From an uncultured Eubacterium sp. (GTDB lineage: Bacteria > Bacillota > Clostridia > Lachnospirales > Lachnospiraceae): a stretch of DNA of 63,051 nt. The stretch is from assembly GCA_910584345.1 (NCBI GenBank), contig CAJTZX010000017.1:1-63051 (forward strand). Reading direction: 5' to 3'. Below are positions 26,292 to 35,000 of this stretch, one piece after another (the stretch's first letter is position 1; every line of letters starts with the position of its first letter). The notes under the pieces were generated by a model that searched no databases, was not told the origin of the DNA, and saw only the letters and a list, made by a program, of their open reading frames with translations. The position numbers were made by a program, and so were the translations under genes.

Positions 26292-26329
26292 AAAAGCGCA
26301 TCTGAATTTTCTTGTTCAAATGCGCTTTT
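26292..26329 (-). terminator. Terminator of the surface-protein operon
   Basis: AAAAGCGCAT (26292-26301) pairs perfectly with ATGCGCTTTT (26320-26329). It is downstream of the leucine-rich-repeat gene stop and upstream of gdhA; the rest of 26153-26400 is AT-rich promoter DNA for gdhA. Confidence 0.75.
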
Positions 26330-26400
26330 TCTACTCTGACAGTTCAAATCTGTATCACTGTCACATAGGTTTTTAAATTCTAAGAAATTCTTTTTACAAA

Positions 26401-27936
26401 CTAAACTCCCTGTCTCTTTCCTACAATCACAAGCCCGCACCCAATAAATACCAAACCAAAAATCAAAAACAGCTTTGGATCGACAGAGCCGTCTCCTGTC
26501 TTTGGAGTTTCATCAAGTGTATGACTGTTTGACGTTGTGCCTGCTTTCGCACCAGAAGAGCTTGTTCCACCTGAGGAACGTACCGTTGTGCTTCCGCTAT
26601 TAGAACTGACGGATGTATTCCCGGACGTACTGCCAGAGGATGTATTTCCACTTGAAGAACTGCCAGAAGATGCATTCGTTCCCGATGTACTGCCGGAACC
26701 GCCATTCGAAGAACTTCCCGAACCGTTTGCAGATGCATTTCCTGAATCGGAGCCGCCTAAATCAATTGATGTGCTTCCTGCTCCTTCTTCATCAATATCG
26801 TCATCAGAACTGCCGCTGCCGGAGTTGGACGTATCTTCGTTTAAATCCACACTCACACTTCCGGCCGATGAAGAGGAATCATCATCGGTGTCATCATCAC
26901 TGCTATCAGAAGAACTTCCTCCGTCCAGACTGTTAAATGTATACCCTGCAGACGAAGCAAATGTCTCTGCCGCCGAATTGCTGTAGCCTGTAATTACGTC
27001 TGGAGACCATCCTGATTGTGAACCTATCGAAGTGACTGAACGAGGAATTGTAATCGAATTGATACCGCTGCCGGAAAATGCTCCGCTTTCAATTGTGGTC
27101 AGCCCATTCGGCAAAGACAACGAAGTCACTCTGCTGCAGCCAGCCAACGCTCCGCTGCCGATAATCCTCGTAGAAGAATTAATCGCTACGCTTGATCTGC
27201 CCACTGGTACCATAATAAGTCTTGTTCTCGATGCATTGTATAAACATCCCCCGTCTGACGCATAGGCCGAATTTCCAGATGCAACATTAATTGTCGTTAA
27301 AGCAGAACAGCCGGATAATGCGCTGCCGCCAATACTGGTCGTACTAGCCGGAATAGAAATAGCTGACAGGCTGGAACAGTTTGCAAATGCACTGTCTCCA
27401 ATACTGCCGACACCTGAAGGAATCGACATGGTACTTAAGCTGCTGCAGCCGGAAAATGCTCCGCTGCCAATGCTTGTAATCCCTGCTGATATCGCAATGC
27501 TTGATAAGGAACGGCATCCGCTGAATGTTGAAGACGGTATTGCTGAAACAGATGCCTGCAAACTAACAGACCCTAATCCGCTGCAGCCTGCAAATACACC
27601 GCTGCCCATAGTCGTTACACTGCCCGGAATCGTCACATTCGCAAGCGCTGTACAGTTTGCAAACGCACTGTCTCCAATGCTTCTTACGCTGCTCGGAATA
27701 CTGACACTGCTGATTGGCTTTCCGGCAAATGCGCTCGGGCCAATGGATGTTACATCCGAAGGGATCGTAACTGCACCGCCTCCGCCATTATACGCAGTCA
27801 GTACGCCGCCGGAGATAGTCATATTTGCTGTATTCGATGCGAATACGCTCTCACACGGTATCCAAAACAATACCATTGCCAATGCCATAAAAATGGCAAA
27901 TTTCTGCTTTATCTTTGTAATTGTCATATGCGTCAC
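26401..27936 (-). CDS. BspA-type leucine-rich-repeat surface protein with PKTG sorting signal
   Basis: 511 residues. Signal peptide at 1-33 (cleaved after VFA-S). Residues about 45-320 are tandem 22-24 residue leucine-rich repeats of the BspA (LRR_5) type, with units such as SIPSSVRSIGDSAFANCTAL. A low-complexity Ser/Gly/Asp/Asn/Thr linker (about 340-470) spans the wall. The C-terminus has the sorting signal ETPKTGD, a hydrophobic helix and the basic tail GKRQGV, so it is a sortase substrate; P-K-T-G lacks the usual Leu. It overlaps the sortase gene by 4 nt. LRRs of this group bind host or bacterial ligands; the target here is unknown. Confidence 0.88.
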   Translation of the reverse strand: MTHMTITKIKQKFAIFMALAMVLFWIPCESVFASNTANMTISGGVLTAYNGGGGAVTIPSDVTSIGPSAFAGKPISSVSIPSSVRSIGDSAFANCTALANVTIPGSVTTMGSGVFAGCSGLGSVSLQASVSAIPSSTFSGCRSLSSIAISAGITSIGSGAFSGCSSLSTMSIPSGVGSIGDSAFANCSSLSAISIPASTTSIGGSALSGCSALTTINVASGNSAYASDGGCLYNASRTRLIMVPVGRSSVAINSSTRIIGSGALAGCSRVTSLSLPNGLTTIESGAFSGSGINSITIPRSVTSIGSQSGWSPDVITGYSNSAAETFASSAGYTFNSLDGGSSSDSSDDDTDDDSSSSAGSVSVDLNEDTSNSGSGSSDDDIDEEGAGSTSIDLGGSDSGNASANGSGSSSNGGSGSTSGTNASSGSSSSGNTSSGSTSGNTSVSSNSGSTTVRSSGGTSSSGAKAGTTSNSHTLDETPKTGDGSVDPKLFLIFGLVFIGCGLVIVGKRQGV

Positions 27937-29072
27937 TCCTTCTTCGCAATGAGGAACAGCCGCCCATCCTGTATATAACTGTTACAGGTAGACAATGTCA
28001 GCAATTCATCCCCATACGAAATATCAATCTTCTGGTCAAATACCGTTAACTGTTGGATATTTGCCAAAAATGCCTGAAATTCTTCTTTACTTTCAGCATC
28101 TAAAAAATTATAATAGCGGAATGTCTGATCGTCCTGATAATTTACTTTCGACAAACATACTGCTACAATTTGATACTCTGCTTTTTCATAAATCGTATCA
28201 AATACAAGCTTTTGATGGTTTTCAAAATACGACTGATCCATAAAGCTTTTCAGGCCGCCAAACATCGTTCCATCTCTCATGTTATGTCCATAAATAATCA
28301 GATTTGTGTCACGGTTCACAATATCATTCCTTGCATCTACAAATAACGTGCCGTGATCACTTTCCTTTTTTTCAAAATCATTGTGCAGATAAAAATCCGG
28401 GTTTTTCTTTCCTGTCTGCATGACCGGATAATTAATGACCGTACCTTCAATCGACAGCCATCCCGCAAGATCTTTATTCTGCTTATACAAATCTCTGTAC
28501 TTCTTTAACACTGTCAAATTCGCCGGATCTGTCTTTTCCGGTTCCTTTTTCTTTAACGTCTTCTTTTTCGTACCGGATGCATTCGCCTGAGTGGATTCCT
28601 GATTTCCTTTCGCAACGTTTGCCTGATCTTGAGAATTGTCACGAATGATCTGTCCTGTCAAATTCTGCATATTTTGCAAACGCTCAAATTCCAGACTCTC
28701 TAAATGCTCCTGCCATAGAGAAACGCCATAATATCCCAGACAAAGCACAGCAGCCAGAATACACGCACAGCCTGCCATTCCAAGCTTTTTCCCCTGTTGC
28801 TTACGCTCCTCTTTTAGCCGCTTTTCTTCCAGCAATTTCTGGGAATTTTTGGCTAAAACATCTGTTACATACCAGGAAAAGGAGAGTCCCACCTTGCTGC
28901 GGAACACAATCTCCTTATTCCTGATCAGAGTGTAGAGTCTTACGGCGACATCGGGATCTGTAATGTCCAGTTCCTTCGTTAAAAAGTCAATCTTCTTTAC
29001 ATCTTCCTGCGCCGCAAGATACTCTTCATAGGTATCAAATTCATATTCGCCTATTTTGTACTTTTCACTCAT
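27933..29072 (-). CDS. Class B sortase with extra N-terminal cytoplasmic domain
   Basis: 379 residues. A cytoplasmic N-terminal domain of about 95 residues (KIGEYEFDTYEEYLAAQEDV and following helices) comes before the single membrane helix (about 97-118); a charged linker leads to the sortase domain (about 190-379). The catalytic triad is visible: His in IIYGHNM, Cys363 in TLSTC and Arg371 in DGRLFLIAKK, the class B pattern. Sortases cleave a signal in exported proteins and attach them to peptidoglycan. It lies between the giant repeat protein (8-nt gap) and the PKTG protein (4-nt overlap). The added N-terminal domain is unusual and may tether it to cytoplasmic partners. Confidence 0.9.
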   Translation of the reverse strand: MSEKYKIGEYEFDTYEEYLAAQEDVKKIDFLTKELDITDPDVAVRLYTLIRNKEIVFRSKVGLSFSWYVTDVLAKNSQKLLEEKRLKEERKQQGKKLGMAGCACILAAVLCLGYYGVSLWQEHLESLEFERLQNMQNLTGQIIRDNSQDQANVAKGNQESTQANASGTKKKTLKKKEPEKTDPANLTVLKKYRDLYKQNKDLAGWLSIEGTVINYPVMQTGKKNPDFYLHNDFEKKESDHGTLFVDARNDIVNRDTNLIIYGHNMRDGTMFGGLKSFMDQSYFENHQKLVFDTIYEKAEYQIVAVCLSKVNYQDDQTFRYYNFLDAESKEEFQAFLANIQQLTVFDQKIDISYGDELLTLSTCNSYIQDGRLFLIAKKE

Positions 29073-29080
29073 GCCTCTGC

Positions 29081-32000
29081 TTATTTCACCGTAATAACCT
29101 TTAATGGATTCAGTGAACTGTAAACTTTCTTGCTTCCGTTCTTTCTAAATGCACGAATACGGAAATATGCTCTATCGCCGCTCTTCATACCGCGTACAGT
29201 ACATACACGGATATTCGGGTTGTTTACAGTCTTTAACTTCTTATACTTCGCACCGGAAGACTTTTTGTAGTAAATCTCATAACCGGAAGCGCCGGATACT
29301 TTCGACCAGCTGATTCTTGCCTGCCCCTTCGCATTTGAAACAACTTTTACTTTCGGAGTCAGAAGTTTTGTCGTTGCATTCAGTACGGATGAGAACGCTC
29401 CATAAGATCTGGTTCCGTCCGCATTGCGAATATAAGATCTTACTTTATATTTATAAGTCTTTCCTGCTGTCAATCCGGTAATCGTTGCACTATTTGTTTT
29501 TAATGTCTTGATTACTTTGGATTTGGAATCACAGATCTGATAACCGTCTGCATATCCTTGTTTCGTCCATTTCAATTTCAGACTGTTATACTTCACATTC
29601 GAAGCCTTCAGCCCTTTCACAGCAACTGCAGAAATCTTAAAGCTAACCACTTTCGTTCCTGAATAATTGCTGCTCGTACCCTTAATGACAATCGAGGCCA
29701 TACCAGGATTTGTGTTATTAGTATAGGTAACCGTATAGTCTACGCCTTTTGTCAACACTTTATCGCCGTCACTTACCGTAACATCCGGTGTGTAAGCATC
29801 TCCTGTGTAAATTCTGTCCTGAACATCTGTTGTATTACAGCTTTGAATGCTCTTCGGCTCAATGACAAAATTAGCTGTCTGCGTACCTGAATATCTGCCG
29901 ACGCCTGTTACCGTAATCATTGCCGTACCTGCGTTAACATTGTTTGAATAGGATACAGTATAATCCGTACCCGGTGTTAACGTCCTGCTTCCTGTCTCCA
30001 CAACCACACCTGGCGTTATCGCTTTTCCTGTGTAAGCATAGCTTGGTGCATAACCGCTGATAATAAATCCGCCTACATCATTGCCAATGCTGAATTTCAC
30101 GGATGCCGTGCCGGTATAGTTTGCATTATTCAACGCACGCAGTGTAGCAGTCGCCGTACCAATATTAATATTGTTAGAATAGGTAACTGTATAATCTGTT
30201 CCTTCCATCAATATACTGTTGCCGCATTTTACTGTCAGCGAAGGCTTCACTTCGGATCCTGTATACTGCTGTGCCGGTATCGGTGAAATTGTACATTTTG
30301 ATAACTGTGCAATAATTCGGAAATTCTTAGTAATCGTTCCTTTATTATTGCCAATACCGGTTACTGTAGCCACAGCTGTACCAACTTCTACGTTGTTGCT
30401 GAATGTAACTGTATAATCAATATTTTCAGTCATTCCAGCGATAGATACTTTCGGATACAAAGGTTTTCCTGTATAGTACATCGCATCAATCGTATCCATC
30501 GACATATTTACATTGCTCGGCGAAACTGCTGTTGCTCCTGAAATTTCTCCAATTCCCTGATCCAGGAAACTGTTGGAACCATTCGTGCCGCCGCTGCTGA
30601 TCGTAGAGCTTGTAATCAGGAAATTCGCTGTTGCGGATCCACTGAAATTGTTCTGCCCTTTAATATTGATATATGCCGTTCCCGCATTTAAGTTGTTTCT
30701 GTAAGTTAACGTGTAATCCACGTCTTCAGTCAGTTTGTATTTTGTCCTGTCAATATAATCTGTTACGGAAATGCCTACCGGACAAATATCATACCCTGTA
30801 TAGGAATATTCCCGTTTAAATCCATCGATCACAAGAGAGTTAGAAAATGCTCTTGGAGTAATCGTATACGTAAGTGTCTCTGGTTTCGTTGCATACGTAC
30901 CCTTTGTCGGATCCCCTTCCACACGGATATAATACGTACTTGCATTAATAAAATCATCCGGCTGGATCAGGTTTTCAACTGCAACTTCACCCCGATAGTT
31001 TCCGATTTTACACTTATTCTTATCAACACCTGTAATCTTTACCTCAGGGTATTGCTTTTGTGCATTAAATACCGCTGTTGTCGGTGATATGCTGATCTTT
31101 GCATCCGTACTGATATCTTCTCCGATAAAATACCAGAAGCTTGCACTTCCTGTGTAGTTCCCTTTACCGGTAATTGTAACCTTTACTTTTCCTGCATAAT
31201 CAGGCGTATCCCGCCGGTATTCTTCACGGATATCCGTATCATCGGTATCCGGTTCCACGTATTTGTATTCAATCTTAAATCCGTTTTCATCTGCCTGCAG
31301 ATTATTATAATAATTTTCTCCCGGAATTAAGAATTTTCCGTGGTTTGCCTTCTGCGGGTGATTATAATACATGCCAATCTCACCCTCTGCCAGCTCCCTT
31401 TCCGTATCCGCATATCCCGGATACTGTGGACTGCCTACACCCAAAAACGGCAGATTCAGTTTATAACTGCTTAAGTCTACGTCAGCATTGGAACCAGCCG
31501 GACGGTACATAAACCGTACATGATTTTCAAGCGGTGCCGGAAGGACTGAAAAATATGCCGTAATCTCTCCCTCATAGTTATCACTGTCACCTACGATTTT
31601 TACCGTTACACTCGCTTTCACATTCTCTGTGGACGCCTCGATATTATTTGTAAATGTACAGCTTACATTCGAACTTCCGATAAAATTCGAGCTGACTGTA
31701 CCGTTCATAAACGTCATAATATCGATACTGCCATAGCTGAGCTTAAATGCCGGCTTTTGCTCCGTACCATCGTATACCGGAGATTCTTCTGACAGGAAGG
31801 AAAGTTTTGTATTCGCAAGCTTCAGTTTTCCAACTTCATATGTCTTCTCTCTGGAACCTTTGAAGTTGCCCACTCCTCGGATCGTAATTCTCTTGCTCCC
31901 TGCTGTGTGTACATCATCCAGATATTGATACGTAAAGTGAATGCCATCCTGTATCCAATTTTTATAGGAATTGGCCTTATCTGAGTTATATTCTTCTCCT

Positions 32001-35000
32001 TGCAGTGTCAGAAGAATATTGATAATATCGTCGCCTCCGTCCGGATTCGCTACACGCTCAATATATCGTATATCCGGATACGGCTTGATCGGCTCGTTAT
32101 TATTATATTCCAATCCCAAAATATCTTCTACTGTAATATCATCTGAGGCAATATCCTTTTGCTCAATCAGATAATCTTTTTCTACGACGCCTGTATAGTT
32201 GCCAATTCCATAAATCTCAACAACCGGCTTCTGAACATCTGCAATACTTGTATCTGTCCAGTTCGTATAGATACTGTTGTCACCCGCACCTTTCCGTACG
32301 CCGTAATTCTTTCCACCGTTAAAGTTCGGATCATTTAATTTCTTATCAATGTTATTGCCGATCGATAAAATAACGTCTTCTACTTCCGGCAATACAATAC
32401 TTCCGGTATAGGTCACATGGGTCTTCTTTAATACCACATCTACCTTATCCTTGTTAGCCCCAAGATCATACGGATGTATGGTAAACTCGCCCTGCGGCAG
32501 CCTGCCGCTGTAGCTTCCTTTTCCTTCGATCACATACGTATAATCTCCGCAGTCTGTAGCTTTCTCTACAACATCTCCGTTCTTATCCTTGATCGTAACT
32601 GTATAATCATAAGGATTGCTCAGATTCGCTCCATTCACCGTAATCTTAAAATCCCACTTCGAATCTACCAGTGCGTTGCCATGCGCATAAATATAATCAG
32701 ATTCTATCTTCACACCCGGCGTTACGCCTGAAATACTTGACGTAAGATTATAGCTGATGACTGCTTCTTCTGTTAAATAACCTTCTTGTTTGGCTTTGTC
32801 AGAAGGTATAATTACCAGTTTCTTATTTTCACCAATTGCCAAATCTGCAGAAGTAAAAGAATCCGGTGAAAATTTATAATCTACCCCATAATACAGCAGT
32901 CTGCCGCCAAAGTTAATCGTCTTTAACGCGCTCGCCAATGCATCCTGCAGACTGGTCGCTGTGATCGCTGATCCGGTCACTGCTATGCTGTTAGAACCAT
33001 TGTTATTGTCCCATAACCCCGGTGTCTTATCTGTCAGCCCCGTCAGACTCGCCGTGATTGTAACCGGTATGTCTACACTTCCGGAAAACAGACCTGTATC
33101 AATTTCATTTCCCTGGCCGACAATCGTAACGACTCCCCGGCCGACGCTCTTCTGACTGTTTGCCTTAACCGTACACTCTCCTTCTGTTGCCGGAGGTACC
33201 AGAATTGTTATCGGCGTAGTTGCTGATCTGTCTGCGACTGTGCCATCCGGCAACGTATCACTGCCGGTATCCCCATATGCACATCCAGCTCTCTTTTGCT
33301 CAAAACGAAGCTTCAGGCTTTCGTACATCAGTCTTAAGTCTTCATTGTAAGTAATGACAGCTCTGTATTCGTCTCCTGCAGACGGAGTACTGCCGATCAA
33401 CGGATATCCGTTGTACGCAACATAGGCATTTGATCCTTGAACAAATGGATCCATCGTTTTCGTCAGCCGGCCATAAATAACATAATTTGCACGCATGCCG
33501 GTCTGGCCAAATGTTCCGTAATTATTAATACCTTTAATAATTACATAAGTACCGTTACCTGCATCATTTTTATAGTTGTTGCTGACAAAAATATCATCCC
33601 CGTATTCTACTTCGTAATCTGTACCTTCTACCAGCTTATATTTCCATTCTTTTGTCTTATCCCCTCCCGGATACTGCACTACATCAAAAGATGGATGAAG
33701 CTGTTCTCCCGTAAAACGCTGCCATTTGTTTTTAAAGATAACCGAAAATTCTTTATCTTCGATAATAACTTTTGTCACTTCGTACTTCTGGATAATAACT
33801 CCCTTATAATTGCTGTTTTTCTTCGCTTTGATAACCGCCCATGCATCTCCTACCTGCGGTGCAGTACGCGCGTTACTGTCATTTCCTGCCGCATCGATAT
33901 TTCCAACGGTTGGCAAATCTCCTGTACAGTAAAACTCAAAATCATTTGCTCCAAGCTGTACTGTGCTCGATGAATTTCTAGGCGAAGTAAAAAACAGAGA
34001 TATGATCTGCCATGCTCCCGGCACCACATTCTGCACAGTGCCGTCCCCAATATCCGTCGTTGGCACATATGGAATGTTTGGCAATGAATATACGTTTCCT
34101 CCTTTTTCAAAGGCAAAACAGGAAGTATCCATACTGCCGGTAGAATTTCCACTCGCATCTAATGCATCCAGCGGACGCTGTTTAATCGGGAAATAACCTT
34201 TCAGTGTTTTTCCATAACCATGAGAACCTTCAATTTCTACCCATGCCCATTGCGTTTCCTTATATTTTTCGTCATATTGCTCACTGGCATTCGTATTCTT
34301 GCCCCATTTTACTGTGTTGTGATCGTAGCAGGTAGCCGGCAGCACCGTCACTGTTCCGGTTACAGGATCCGTATACTTAACCTGAAACTGTGGTTTATGC
34401 TCCTGCCCGTCATATGTCACTTCTTCTAAAAATTCGATCTCATAATCTTTATTGTTAAAATCTTTTTTCTTTACATTGATTTTAATCGTTACTTTTCCAT
34501 AATACCCGTTCACACCCTGAAGAGTGACTGACACTACATTATTTGCATCCGCTGTCCCATACTGCCCGATAATATAATGTCCCTTTGGCGCCCCGTTTTT
34601 ATCTACAGAAAGCACATCTCCGCTCTGATCCGGATAATACAGATTGGTTCCATAACCGGATGTATTGCCAAATTTCAAATCATATGGATCATCTGCAGGG
34701 CCGGTAGCCGCATATTCTGTCCCGGACAATGTCAGTTCGTTATTTGCAAACTGATTCCATGCCGTTCCAAGATTCGTATATTCGCCTACCCAGCTTTCCG
34801 CGATATTACGTCCGACATTCAAAATTCCTTTCATGGAATCCTTGTAGTTGCTTCCAGTGCCGGTAATCGTAAATCCGATGGTGCCCAATGTTGTTCTCTT
34901 ATCATCTGCCGGATCAATTGTAATCGAAATTTGCGCATTTGTTCCTGTCGCAATTAAATCTTCTGCCGGGCTGACTCCTTTATCTTTCAGCGTCAGATGA

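Noticed and set aside
26537..27952. Plus-strand frames opposite the leucine-rich-repeat gene
   Set aside because: Proline/Leu-rich translations mirror the Ser/Gly repeats of the real gene on the other strand.
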